Assembly (NCBI GenBank): GCA_002633005.1
Contig: NMRA01000734.1
Span: 7,984-71,983 of the forward strand
Reading direction: 5' to 3'
Origin: Phoronis australis
Taxonomy: Eukaryota; Phoronida; Phoronidae
DNA length: 64,000 nucleotides
The notes beneath the pieces were generated by a model. It was not told the DNA's origin. It saw only the letters and a list, made by a program, of their open reading frames with translations, and ran no database searches. Shown here in pieces: positions 11,612 through 23,300 of this stretch (positions within the stretch are counted from its first letter, which is position 1; each line of letters begins with the position of its first letter). The position numbers were made by a program, and so were the translations under genes.

Positions 11612-14600
11612 TTAAAAATAAACAACACCAATATGTCTACCTTCTTCATTGTATTCTACGTGTTTCAAGAACAATCCTTGAGGCGGCACTGCATATGCAT
11701 GGCGATCACTTTGGACTTTATCATATGGATTGTTCAACAAATGGACAATGTCTTCTTTGGTCATTTTTCCCATTCCCACCTTGTACAATGCACCAGTGAT
11801 TCGTCTCACCTACAATAACAAGCATGGTCAGTTTCAACTGTCAAACCCTCCTATTCATGATGAAATCGTGCATTATTTGTTTTGGCAAAACATTTTTAGC
11901 CTGTTTGTGATCTACACTTTCACACAAGTTTAAGATTTACATATTTATATATTATTTGGTTTCGTATATGTTGCCGTAGTAACAGGACCTAGAGTACAAC
12001 CGTTGAGCAAAAGTGCATACCATACATACAGTACTGAACAAATTGCACAAAAATGTGAAATTACCCATTACCAGTGTCAGTGCTTGCACATGAACACTTG
12101 GTGTAAAACTGGGAAATCTATAGCATAATGGGAGAAAAGGAATCCAAATTTTTTTTTGATAGAAAAAAATTAACCAAAAGCAAATCTTTCAATTTTCAAC
12201 TCTAGTCACAGAGGACGCACCAGGAAATGAAACAAGTCCGTCTTAGATGAAACACAATGTAAACAGGTAACAGACCTTCCTTCAAGCCAGTCTTAGTGAA
12301 CGTCAAACACAATCAATAGCAGATTACTATGTTTCATCTGTTCTAACAAGTATTGACATACTGGGAAGCTACATATTCAGTGCAAACTCTGCATCCAAAG
12401 GAAAAAAGCTGTAGCCTGTGTCATGCAAATCAACGCACAAATGAACAAACATTAAATTTAGAAATACGGCCATAGCCTTTACAAATGTAGCTGTTGAATT
12501 GGTTGCGCGCTCTGTTTCAACTACTTTCATAACAGCATCATCGCTACCAGCAGATTGCTCACATTCTAAACCCGAAAATTGAAAACTCAGCAAATATTGA
12601 ACACTGATACCTGCTTGTAGAGAAAGCCTGAAGACTTGAATGTTAACTCCCAAAACTCTACATTGTCCATGATATAGGGCATGTGTTCCTGTAGCAGTCC
12701 TCGACCTCTGTTGATCTCCAGGCTAAGTGTTCTAACTGGCTCTCTCTTTTGCCCTCGTTTGTTACTGAATGCGTAGAAGTTGTGGGTTCCATTGAAGGCT
12801 GAAATGGCCTCTATGACTTTGTCCATGTCAAAAGGTTTTCTAAAAAGTAGACAAAAATACCACGTGAATTTGAAATTAAACCAGATATAACAATCAAAAG
12901 GCACTGGAGTAAAAGCACATATACTACAAAAGCCTTCGGTTGAGTTTCATTTCCAGACGACAGCAGTTTCCAAATTGAGGCTGAATCAGATATCAATCTG
13001 CATCACACAATATGGTCCGTGAGACCGCTGAAAGCAGTTTCACTGAACCCCAGGGTTGTGCCCATTGTACAGCCTGAAGCAGCTATTCAGTTTCCGATGC
13101 ATTTCAGGAGCATTGTGCTTATTTGAAATCTTGGTGGCCATGTATTTGATTTTTAAGAACTCAGCGCATCCTACAGTGGTCAAACATGGCACGCAAATAA
13201 ACACTAATCAAAACAGCAATAAGTGATTGCCATTATGATCAGCTGAGTCACTTGAAAACTGAAATGCTTTAACGAGAGAAAAATATCTCACTGAATAAGA
13301 AGACAGTTTGCAAGCTCCCATGGAGGAAAGGGAACATTCCATTTCCACATGGCATTGGCTACAGCCCATCTGTATATGTAGGTACGTGATGTGGCTGTTA
13401 CTGCGCTTAGATCTGCTTCTATTTGTCGGGCCTTGATCACTCTGCAACGAGCAACATATCTTCAGCACATTAATATTCAAGGGAAATAAACAGCACACAA
13501 AACTGGCAGATCAACAAGTAAAATGAAATGTGGCAATAGTGGGATGTAATGTACCCACATTTTGAGAACCAGTTTGATGCTCCTTAATCAGTGGAGAAAA
13601 CTGGTTCTTAAAATCTGGGCACGTACATCCTACTATTACCAAAAAATGCTACTCATGTATTCTGTAATTAAATGCACATCAACACACATTACTAAAGAAT
13701 GGTACCTTACAAAAAGCACAAGGTTAACTGACAGTGCATTTTACCTGACAGGTATATCTCGTCTGGCCAGGTACTCATTCATGACACCTGTAACGACCTT
13801 CGGGCAGTAGACCACACCAGGTCGGTTATGCTTCAGATCAACATGAGCAGTAGACATGAGCGCATGAACACCAGAGTCAGTGCGACTAGAGCATCTAACG
13901 CGACTGACAATAGCGGGTCGTAGGGTGCACACTGCATCCTGAAATATACCTGAATACTGTGAAACATACCTGAATACAGTGATACATACCTCAATATGGT
14001 GAAACATACCTGCATACTGTAACACATATCCGTATACTGTGAAAAATACTTAATTCTGTGAAATATACCTGAATACAGTGAAACATACATGAATACTGTG
14101 AAACATATCTGAATACTGTGGACCACACCTGAATACTGTGAAGCACACCTGAATACTGTGAAGCATACCTGAATACTATGAAACATACCTGAATACTGTG
14201 ACATATTTCTGCATACAATAATACATACCTGAATACTGTGAACACATCTGAATACTGTGAAACACACCTGAACACTAAGAAACATATCTGAATACTGTGA
14301 AAGATATCTGAATACGGTGAAATATACATGAATATTGTGATACATACTTGAATACTTTGAAAATGGTAAAGCATCTTCCGCAGAACACAATGTTGTACGA
14401 TGGTAAATCACATTTTGTCAAAAAAATTTACAATGTTGCAATCAGAGCCTTTTAAAAATGGAAAATTTAAACCGCAACTTCGAGAATGAGTTTCGTTCAA
14501 CCTTTAAAACACGAGAAGAATTCTGGGATGACACTTGGCAAACCTAAATGTCCCATAATTCATTACTGAGCAACGTTAACAATCCTGTGATGCTGTATTA

Positions 14601-15112
14601 TCAGAAATGCCCATTAACAATAAACTGGTATAACTGGAACCAACTTGAAATATAAGCTATATTTCATGACAAAACTTGGGCCAACGGGAAATTTACCATT
14701 GTTCGATCATTGAACAAGGTACCAATTTACTAATGGCCCAGTTCATTCAGTGGTCCCCTTGAGCTCAGACTGGTCATGTCTGTAATCCCAAATGATGCCC
14801 CAATTTTGTCATAAGCTGTTTTCAGTCAAGGCAAACCCAGTTGTACATAACTGATTCTATAGTTGTTACTCTCATGTAACCATTACCCCTCACAACAACA
14901 GTGGCCATTGGGTGGGGTATATAGATTGCAGTGTAAGCTAATTTGTGTATGGAGTCAGTTTGCGCCAATTCACAAGAAAATGTCAGGAGGAGCTCAGTAC
15001 TAGTAATGCATATTTCATTTGAAAAATTATTTGCTAATTTTGCAACAGAGAAAGTAAACTCTACCGTTGCAACTGTGTATATATATGTGTGTGTGTATAT
15101 GTGGCATGTATA

Positions 15113-15172
<60 letters not shown>

Positions 15173-15816
15173 CATATGAACAATAGATGTGTACAGACAA
15201 AACCTACCAAGAGCGGCAANATGTATATATATATATATGTCAATTTACATGCACAGAATTGAACAATGACACTCGGCTTACCTCATAATCCAACTGCCAC
15301 ATGCTGGTTTGGTAATTGGCCCAATTATGTTGCACACACAGCAGAATTAATGAGGAGTATAATGTGGCAACAGTATACAAAAGTTCTTGGTTGTATAAGT
15401 CACATTTCTTGTCTGATTTTAAAAATTCAAAAACCTAGTCATGCACTTTTCACAAAAACTTTCACATTGAAAACTTTAAACACTATGGCCACCCGCAGTG
15501 TTATGATATAGACGACAGCATCAGCAACCTGAGGCGATGTAATCAACTACAACAGTATGGTGTCTGATCAATCCGGCAGATTTCAAGGTATGCAAACCAG
15601 TCGAGTTGCCCAGTCTCAATGGGTGAGGGTGTCAACGTAGGATTCTTTTCATGAATTTATGTAATATAAAGCAATATAAAGCAATATTACCAAACTACAC
15701 ATGAAACAAATGGTAAGTAGCTTCATGTACAAAAAGTTTTGACACTTACTTCCAGGACTTTCTGAACTGTTTTTATCTCTATTCCGTTATGAACATTGGC
15801 TTGTGCTTGTACACCC
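11612..15816 (-). CDS. PUSL1: tRNA pseudouridine synthase-like 1 (TruA family), 5' end missing
   Basis: Members of the TruA-type family isomerise uridine to pseudouridine in tRNA; PUSL1 homologues are thought to act in mitochondria. Coding exons in transcript order: 15816-15750, 13938-13745, 13441-13292, 12839-12611 and 11809-11612 (stop). All junctions are GT-AG and phase-compatible, giving 278 aa. Exon 13938-13745 holds the catalytic motif SSRTDSGVHAL with the nucleophilic Asp. Later conserved blocks are TATSRTYIYR, GTHNFYAF, EFWELTFKSSGFLYKQVRR, and PPQGLFLKHVEY near the C-terminus. Human PUSL1 is about 300 aa, so only about 20-25 N-terminal residues are missing. The first exon must end with two bases of a codon completed by the G at 15816; I could not find it between 15.8 and 20 kb. 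Introns carry a 20-bp minisatellite and TG repeats. The RTD-G motif and colinear blocks make the identity firm. Confidence 0.92.
13940..14361. repeat. 20-bp minisatellite in a PUSL1 intron, about 21 copies
   Basis: The consensus plus-strand unit TGAATACTGTGAAACATACC repeats about 21 times with scattered substitutions, starting one base beyond the 3' splice site of PUSL1 exon 13938-13745. In transcript orientation each unit reads TTCAG|GTATGTTTCACAGTA, so an acceptor-like CAG directly abuts a donor-like GTATGT. The array lacks stops in two minus-strand frames because the unit is stop-free, which produces long spurious open frames. Confidence 0.95.
15066..15240. repeat. TG/AT microsatellite
   Basis: An imperfect (TG)n run occupies about 15080-15172, followed by a short (AT)n at about 15221-15238; one N lies at 15220. 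It is in a PUSL1 intron. Histidine/threonine and cysteine/valine open frames here are artefacts of the repeat. Confidence 0.95.
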
Positions 15817-16059
15817 CTGCAAGACAAAGTGTGAGTGGAAGACTACATATCAGCTGCCCCAAAAAATTGAGCCACTTTTTGACAAGTAATTTCTCAGTAA
15901 CAGATAAACTGATTTTTTTTTCAAATTTCTTACAGATAAACCTTAGGATATCATCAACAAAACATGTAAAAAATACCAAAGAGATCTGTGTCCAATTGTT
16001 AAAAACATCAGGTCAAAAAATAAGATATCAAAGGGAAGCTTGCTTATTTCAGTCTACGC

Positions 16060-17081
16060 TCAATGTGGCCTGAATCTTCCTCATGACTTAACGGAGCCGT
16101 TTCTTCCAACCAGAAATGCTTTTCCATATTTCTTCCATTGAGATTTCCTCCCGTGACATAATTATCATGTTTTGTAACTTCTGCTCAGGCAATATTGCCT
16201 GTCATTCCCTGGTAAACTTTCTCCTTCAGAGAGTCCCTTTTTGATAAATTTTAGTGTGGCTTCCTCTCGTGTGTGAAGGAGCCCCATCTTGCTGAAACAT
16301 GTAATTATGGATGAAGTTGCCTGAAATCTGGGAGAAAATTTCTACTCTTTAACTACATGTAGCATTTTTTTGTTTTTTTTATGTTTATTACGAAATCTTC
16401 GATACAATGAATATACATAACCCAGAAAGCGCCATGTAGCGTTGACTCTAAACTTTGGGTCTACCAGTGTCAATAAAATGAATATTTGTTTTTCCTTCCC
16501 AAGATACACCAGTGGAAACCATTATTTTTTGGAATATCTGGAAGTCTTATGATAGAGTCAAGAAGGCTGAATTTGTCGTTTTTGTTTCCCATAAACACGA
16601 TCGTTTTGGCAATTTTTAGCGATTTCTAGCGTAAAGGTTTTTCATCAGAGAAAATGATTCTTTTCAGATCAGTGGCTGACTAGTAGCCATGCAAGTAATG
16701 GCATCGAGTTTTTCTTTTCCTTCTAACGTTTTGATCTCTCTGTGATACCACATTTTTTTCACCATTCTTTGCACAGAAGACTTGCTCACTTACAAATCCC
16801 ATGCAACTTCTCTCACAGATTTGTGATTCCCCGGGTTGTCCTCCAGGGATTGAATTAGTTCCTCAACACGACTGTTTTCTATCGTACATGGCAGTCATGG
16901 GTATCTCACTGCCACTTTTACGCGGAACAGCCCCCGTGTAGCGTATTTTAGCAATAAGTCTATTTACAGTCGCACGACTCCACTCTTTTCCTGGGAACTC
17001 CCTTATGATTCCTCTTCCATTCCACCCTTTCTCCTTGAAACAGGTTTCAATTGTAAATTGATCACTTTCACTCAAAGGCAT
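16060..17081 (-). pseudogene. Decayed Tc1/mariner-type transposase
   Basis: Minus-strand translation begins MPLSESDQFTIETCFKEKGW, then a helix-turn-helix region (REFPGKEWSRATVNRLIAK, RKSGS), the usual N-terminus of an IS630/Tc1-mariner transposase. It continues in other frames with VEELIQSLEDNPGNHKSVRE (about 16800-16870), VSTGVSWEGKTNIHFID (about 16480-16530), FQQDGAPSHTREEA (about 16260-16310) and SISGWKKRLR near 16110. These are the expected blocks in the expected order, but stops and frameshifts interrupt them, so it cannot make an active protein. Terminal inverted repeats were not identified. If PUSL1 exon 1 lies upstream, the element sits in its first intron. Confidence 0.8.
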
Positions 17082-17116
17082 CCTTACAAACTGGAATGTT
17101 GGACAGAACTGCCTCC

Positions 17117-17257
17117 CGTTCAGTAACGCTAGGACCTAGCTTAAAAGCAAGACTTTGCGAGATTACGCGTGATATTGCCGTGTATTTTAAATAAGAGCAC
17201 GTGACCTTGACTAGCCTTTGGCTAGGTCCTAGCGTAGGTCCTAGCGTCTACTGAACG
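17117..17257. mobile_element. 141-bp palindromic MITE, copy 1
   Basis: It starts CGTTCAGTA and ends TACTGAACG (perfect 9-bp termini). Inside, the left ACGCTAGGACCTAGC pairs with the right GCTAGGTCCTAGCGT, giving long imperfect inverted repeats. A second copy of the same length and orientation is at 52566-52706. No coding capacity; it needs a transposase in trans. Confidence 0.85.
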
Positions 17258-17339
17258 CACGCCTGATTTCAATACAGATCTGACAATAAAAAACAGTAGA
17301 GTTGAGCGAGACCCAGGCAAGCAATTTTATACATATATG

Positions 17340-17395
17340 TAGGCTCTATAGCCCCCACTTCGGTGCTGCGCCGCCCGTGTTTGATCAATGTGAGG
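17340..17395 (-). repeat. Inverted copy of the GCACTGAAAAAAGTG repeat family
   Basis: CTATAGCCCCCACTT...GCTGCGCCGCCC is the reverse complement of the family core seen at 19671 and 37523, here with a substituted A-run. Related but degraded sequence continues on the far side of the LTR element (about 18825-18905). Confidence 0.45.
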
Positions 17396-17496
17396 CATAA
17401 TTCGCCCGAAATCTTCTGGCATATGAAGTGCCTATAGGAGCTTCACCGCCTCTAGAAGCCTTAGTAAATTAGTACAAAGCTGTATACTATTACTAA

Positions 17497-18781
17497 TGTT
17501 GTAATCATCAACATCATTCGTCCTTTATCTTTCTGTGGTGTCTTGTGATTTGTCAGTTTTATGGTTCCCCGGATGTTTTTTATTTATAGTGCTGGCGGGA
17601 GGCTGCTGGCAGTCTTTCAGCAGGCAATCAGGCTAGGACACCTGGATTGGGTTTTACCTGAAGCTTGAATAGCTGTGTTTTAACTGGTGAGTACTTCTAG
17701 ACGCCTAACTAGTGAACCTGCTGTAATACAACAATTGGCGTAGTCGGCACTGGTTAGGTTTTTCTAGGAGTATTCAACCACTTTTTCTTGAAAACCTTTG
17801 CCTGACCAGGGCATTTTCCGTTGGTCTGGGGGGAGGTTGGATAGGGGAGTGGTATCGTNNNNNNNNNNNNNNNNNNNNNNNNNNNNNNNNNNNNNNNNNN
17901 NNNNNNNNNNNNNNNNNNNNNNNNNNNNNNNNNNNNNNNNNNNNNNNNNNNNNNNNNNNNNNNNNNNNNNNNNNNNNNNNNNNNNNNNNNNNNNNNNNNN
18001 NNNNNNNNNNNNNNNNNNNNNNNNNNNNNNNNNNNNNNNNNNNNNNNNNNNNNNNNNNNNNNNNNNNNNNNNNNAGGGTGGCATGCGTGTATCCTGGTAG
18101 TGCAGGGTTTATTTTGAGAACTCCACTAGAAATGCACGTGTCCTATACCCTTTTGCAACTACAAGTCCGGGGAGTCTCCCTAGCGAGAACTTTTTCCGTT
18201 AGGTGACTGCTCTCCCGCCCTGGGGGGTGGGTTGGGATCCTGCTAGGTTTTCTCTTTATGAGTTACTTCATGTGTTTGGGATGTGCTGGCACTCTGAACT
18301 CTTTTTATTATTTTTGGTACTTCTATATTTAACCTGTGTGCGTTATTCTCTGCTTCTAGGGGAACTGTCCTTGTCATTCTAACACTCTTGGTCTATTTAG
18401 CAGTGGCTTTATTTTCGGTAAGGGGGGATATGGTTAAATTTTTGGGAAGTTTTTCGTATCTGGCGAATGATGTTCATTCCCAGGTGGGCCCCACACTTTT
18501 TTAGGGCGGAGGGGAATGTTGTAATCGTCAACATCATTCGTCCTTTATCTTTCTGTGGTGTCTTGTGATTTGTCAGTTTTATGCCATAAAACTTTTATGG
18601 TTCCCCGGATGCTTGTTTTATTTAACTGCTGGCGGGAATCCTGCTGGCAGTCTTTCAGCAAGCAATCAGGATGTCAGGGATGGGCACCTGGATTGGGTTT
18701 TACCTGAAGCTTGAATAGATGTGTTTTAACTGGTGAGTACTTCTAGACGCCTAACTAGTGAACCTGCTGTAATATACAACA
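17497..18781 (+). mobile_element. LTR retroelement, internal region interrupted by an assembly gap
   Basis: Two direct repeats, 17497-17733 (237 bp) and 18517-18781 (265 bp), both begin TGTTGTAATC and end ACAACA. They differ by substitutions and short indels (an extra ATAAAACTT-type segment and GATGTCAGGG in the right copy). Immediately inside the left repeat is a possible primer-binding site (ATTGGCGTAGTCGGCACTGG, 17734-17753); immediately before the right one is a polypurine tract (AGGGCGGAGGGGAA, 18503-18516). This is classic LTR retrotransposon or endogenous-retrovirus layout, plus orientation. No gag or pol is visible in the sequenced internal part, and the 216 Ns may hide more. A hydrophobic frame ends at the stop just before the polypurine tract (18492-18503); it could be the tail of a membrane protein but cannot be assigned. 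LTR divergence indicates an old insertion. Confidence 0.85.
17859..18074. other. Assembly gap (216 N)
   Basis: Run of Ns inside the LTR element. The true gap length is unknown, so whether the element is autonomous cannot be judged. Open frames spanning it are meaningless. Confidence 1.
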
Positions 18782-19189
18782 CTATTATACAGCTTTGAAC
18801 CAGACAATGAGCTGAATTAGTCGTGCGATAACTCGACGCAGCACTGTTATACTCCAGCAAAAAAGACAGCCGTGAAACAGTGCTATAGCCCCCATCAAGG
18901 CTGTGCCTTCCAACATATCATTACCTAAAGCACGTTCCAATATAAGATATATATAACAAGTATCTTCCCATTTTTGCACTGTAGCCCACAATGTCTTCTG
19001 CTGTACATAATCAAACAAACACTAATTTTGTTGATCATATAATTTCGATAATTGTAAGAAAATGAGACAAAATGGTGCTCAAGCTATATATAGAATATGA
19101 TAACATTGTTTTACATTATTTTTGTAGGTATTTTTATTTTTCTAACTTTGTTAAAGTATTTATGAAAATAAATAAGTAAATTATTATCA

Positions 19190-20390
19190 TGCGAACCAGG
19201 TCGAGGCCATAGAAATAGGAGCGAGGCTGGCGACGTGGAATCGGTGAGATACTCGCGTTTTATGGCTTAAATCTGACCCATATTTGCCCACTGTGATTTA
19301 CTTTCACAGCTTCGTTTACTTTTGGTAGGGCTTGGGAGTGAGTATGAATTGAAAAAAAGTTACTGAAGTTCGCTGAAACCTCTAAACGTATAACTTTACC
19401 GGCAACTGGTCTTCTATTTCCTGTTTCACTTTCTGGAATTGTGGTAAGTGCGGTGAACAGTGAGCGTCTCGCTTCGGTAAAATTGGTTGATCCACCACTT
19501 GGGGATGATTGGTGGACCTCGTAGCTGACTTGCTAACTGATAAATGTCGGATAGATGGGTCCCTGATTTAAAATTGATTTGAGAACTATTTACTCCCCCT
19601 GAATAACGCCTATCTGGCTCAATCTAGTTCTAACTCTGGCCAAAAAACTGAAAGGTGGACAATCATGGGCGGCGCAGCACTGAAAAAAGTGTGGGGCTAA
19701 TGCCCCCTCAGCCCCCCGTTGTTCACTGCCTATAGACCATGTGCGGCATAGCACTCAAAAAAGTAGGAGGCTATAGCCGCCCCCCCACCCTAGCCCCCTA
19801 TTATGGTGCGCCTTTTTAACAATGCATCTTAAAATAGCATATTTCACTAATCCGCTTTTTTTGTGCATTTTCAGAATATACTTTTGAAACTAAACACCGT
19901 TCAGATTTGCTGTAGTGTAACACGCGTGGCTTGAACAATGTATCAAAATGTCCCAGGGCCGATCAAGTTTTGTACGGCCAAAGCAATGAAGATACAAAGA
20001 AAATTGATGCTGGGTTCTTAGCGTTTTACATAAACAACCTCATTGAAAACATCTATGTACATCGGAGATGGGTGCAAAATGCACAACAATTTATTTCAAT
20101 TTAAATTGTGTCAATAAACAATGCAATGCGTTTTTATGTCGTCTAGAATAACTGTAAGCACTGAAGTTGATTTGTGTGGCCTTACGTCATGCATTTCTGT
20201 CTAAACGAAACGGTCACAATTTTAGGGCCTCATTCAAAATGGCCGGTAATATGAGCGACTGTTTCAAAACTCTGCTTATGGAGACAAACAAGGGTTACGA
20301 TTGGAAAAACACGTATACTTGTGAAGGCTTCCATTGCTCAAGTTGAACACATGTCTGTGGTGTGACGTGATGTAATCGTTTTCATTACAG
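19190..20390 (+). promoter_or_regulatory. Probable promoter and 5' UTR region of RER1
   Basis: The first coding RER1 exon starts with an acceptor four bases before the ATG (TTCATTACAG|AGTGATG), so a non-coding exon must lie upstream. Two candidate donors are GAATCG|GTGAGA at about 19231 and ATGGCCG|GTAATA at about 20245; the latter sits in an AAAATGGCCG context resembling YY1-type initiator sites. A GCACTGAAAAAAGTG repeat copy is at 19671-19800. PUSL1, transcribed the other way, may share this region. Confidence 0.35.
19671..19800 (+). repeat. GCACTGAAAAAAGTG repeat family, copy 2
   Basis: Two units (ATGGGCGGCGCAGCACTGAA... and TGTGCGGCATAGCACTCAA...) each precede a G-run/CTATAGCC/C-run hairpin, matching 5190-5286 in arrangement, including the joining GACCATGTG. 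Confidence 0.65.
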
Positions 20391-20394
20391 AGTG

Positions 20395-23300
20395 ATGTCT
20401 GCTGACCTGGGCATAAAAGAAGATGGAGCTGGGCCGTCATCACCCGGAGCTATTCAACGTTTTTTTACCAGAGTAGGCCAGGTAATGCCATATTGATTAT
20501 TAACTTCGTACCAGCCCGGTGTGTGTAAGGTATGTTTACCTTGTAGTATAGCTCAAAGTCATAGTCTGGTTTTTAGTTTGTGTATGTATGCAACAGAACA
20601 CTCCAATGTTGTGTTAAATGAACCAGCTTCCTCTCCGTGCTAAATTGAGCAATCCATTGCTTTTTTAAAACTGTATTTCACCCTGTTTAGCTGTTTACAA
20701 AATGGAATTTTGATTGTCAGCGGCTCCTTACCATGTTAGGATTCCATATTCATTACGAACAAGAACTTCGTAACCTTGTGTAAGTTTGTTGGACTTGGCC
20801 AAGTTGCGGATTCAAAAATGGCATACGCACACATTGACTGTGATATGATTTGCTGGCCCATTCATCAACGATAATTGATTGAGTGAGCATGGTAATGATT
20901 CTAAACATGAAGGGCTTCGGTTAAGAATGCAACATTGACAGCTGAGCAATAACGAAATGCAGCTTTAAATTTTCCTTTGCTGCGTATCCATGTTTTCTCT
21001 TGTACTTCATTCACCTCAGTTCCGTTCCAACAATTTGTACAGCCACAAATTTTCAAATAATTTCCACAGTTCATGCCTATGGATTCATTTGTGAAATTTA
21101 GTACTAATTACCAAAAGAATTTCTACATACCTGCTGTGCGTTTCATCAGTCATGCCTGTGAATTGAAACCGAAGTTGTTTTTATTTCAGCGCCATCAGCA
21201 ATTACTGGACAAGTTTACACCCTTCACAGTGATCAGGTGGCTTGTTTGTTGTGTTCTGTGCGCTCTATACCTTGTGCGCGTTTACCTTCTGCAGGTAATG
21301 TTATTGTATAAATCATAGGGGTTTGTGGTGTCCGTGGACACACCTGTGATCTGCGTTACAAGTTGCTATGTTCGGCAAGTAAATGTCGTTCTAATCAGAT
21401 CCATCTGGATTGCGAATTCATGCGAGTAATAATAAATAAATAATTGCAGGCGGTCTGATACACGTCGTACCAGACGTGCGCAGGCCTCGCATGTGGGCCC
21501 ATTGCACTGATCACCTGGAAATATTTTTATGCTTTATTGATATATGGTTAAAACCGAGCTGAGGAGCTAGAAACCTGGCTCAAAGGTTTAGCAGGGTGAC
21601 CTGCGAGTAAGGTGAACTGTGACTTATTTGAAAGGCGGGCTTGTCAACAATTTAGAATAGTCATAATGCAGAACTTTGAATTAAGCTGTGATCAGACTTG
21701 TGCACGATCGACTTGTTGTAGTTTTACTGTATGGGAATGTGTACAGATTTGATTCATTGAAGGAGCACTGTTTAGGTACTGTGTGATTTGCAGTGGTTTG
21801 AAAGTCAGGGACCAAATACAAGAACACTGACTTAGCTTGGACATGTCTTAAACTTAAGCCAACTTTTAAGTTATTACAGATTGTCTAAAGGCTGTGTAGG
21901 ACCCTAGAATATTTCTCAGATTCGGGACATCTTATCTTAGAAATGCAGATTCATATGAAACTTTCAGATGTGTTGCCTTATACGTTGTTCTTCAATGCAT
22001 TTAGAAGTTGTTTTTACATAGATCCACTTTTGACAGATGGACTAAAAAAGGTGATTTTCATGATTTTTAGAAAAAAATTGAAGAGGCAATTTTATTTTTC
22101 TCTGTACTCCTCTGTATCTTTGGAGTTCCTTGGTGGATTTTTATGAAATTTGGCAAATAGGTTTCTATTTGAGCCAATGACACCTTTTCGTTTTCAGATG
22201 GATTTGACGTAGTGTACGCTTCCTAGTGGCGTTTTTTTTATTTTGTTTGAGTCTTGTTTTTGGTGTCCATCTCTCTATCGGCCAGACCACTCTAAAAATC
22301 ATTATGAAAATTGGTGAATGTGTACCTAGTAGGACAATTTTTGGACAGTTTGACTACCGTGGCACCCCCTAGTGGGAGCTTGCTTTTTTGCTACTGCAGC
22401 CGTTTCTCTCTACATGTTGTATTTCTATGAACATGACCACAGATGACGACGTTTGGACGTATCTGACTACCATGTGGCCCCATTGCCAGTTGGGCTTGGC
22501 ATATGTGTTCGTATTGAGGAACACATTGCTGACTTGCTATGCACCCCCTGGAGGCTATGAGCATTGCTCCATTTAGTATCTGCTCTATATGCGATGCACA
22601 CGGTGGGCGTATATCAACGCTCCATGTTGCTCTTGTTATTTTTTCTGTTGTACTCACACTTAACAAAGATACTGTCAATTTGTCATCTACCTGAAATTGT
22701 GTCTTAACACTTTTGATGGACACTGCTCTCATCTGTTCCTATGTTCAGGTTCATATAAGTCCTGTTTTGGCTTTATTGTTTTATGCTCAGTTAATTTTTA
22801 ATCATTTTTACTTATTTTTATGCTTATTTTTCAGGGATATCACATCATAACCTATGCCCTGGGAATATACATTCTCAATCTATTTATACTGTTCCTGTCC
22901 CCAAAGATTGACCCAGCCTTACAAGAATTAGAAGATACAGGTTAGTTTATATTGAACACCTTTCAGTTTGACAGAGCCAATATGCATGTTGATTAATAAA
23001 ACACATCCGTTTAAAGTGGCTTGATGTGCCACACAAATTCAACAACTCCAGGGGAGACAATCTTTCTCCATTGGCCATTGCAGCTATTTTCATTGACATC
23101 AATTTTCATCAGTGCATTTTGTTTGATTTCCGGTCTAGTTATGTCACCTGGTGCTTTCCAGGATGACATTGGCTTGCAACACTAGGCCTCTGGTTTATTA
23201 CAAAATTTCAACAATACTTGTAGCAACGTGTGCCCAGATTTATTACAGTGAGAACGTAGTGGAGTGTGCTCATGTAATAAATTGGGGCCCATCAAAGCTA

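Noticed and set aside
13940-14361. CRISPR-like array
   Set aside because: Repeats are contiguous with no unique spacers, in an animal intron.
13833-14411. 192-codon and 127-codon minus-strand open frames
   Set aside because: They are translations of the 20-bp minisatellite, whose unit has no stop codon; only the 13745-13938 part overlaps a real exon, in another frame.
14822-15243. His/Thr-rich and Cys/Val-rich open frames
   Set aside because: Translations of the TG microsatellite.
17764-18100. Frames of about 100 codons across the N run
   Set aside because: Most codons are unknown bases.
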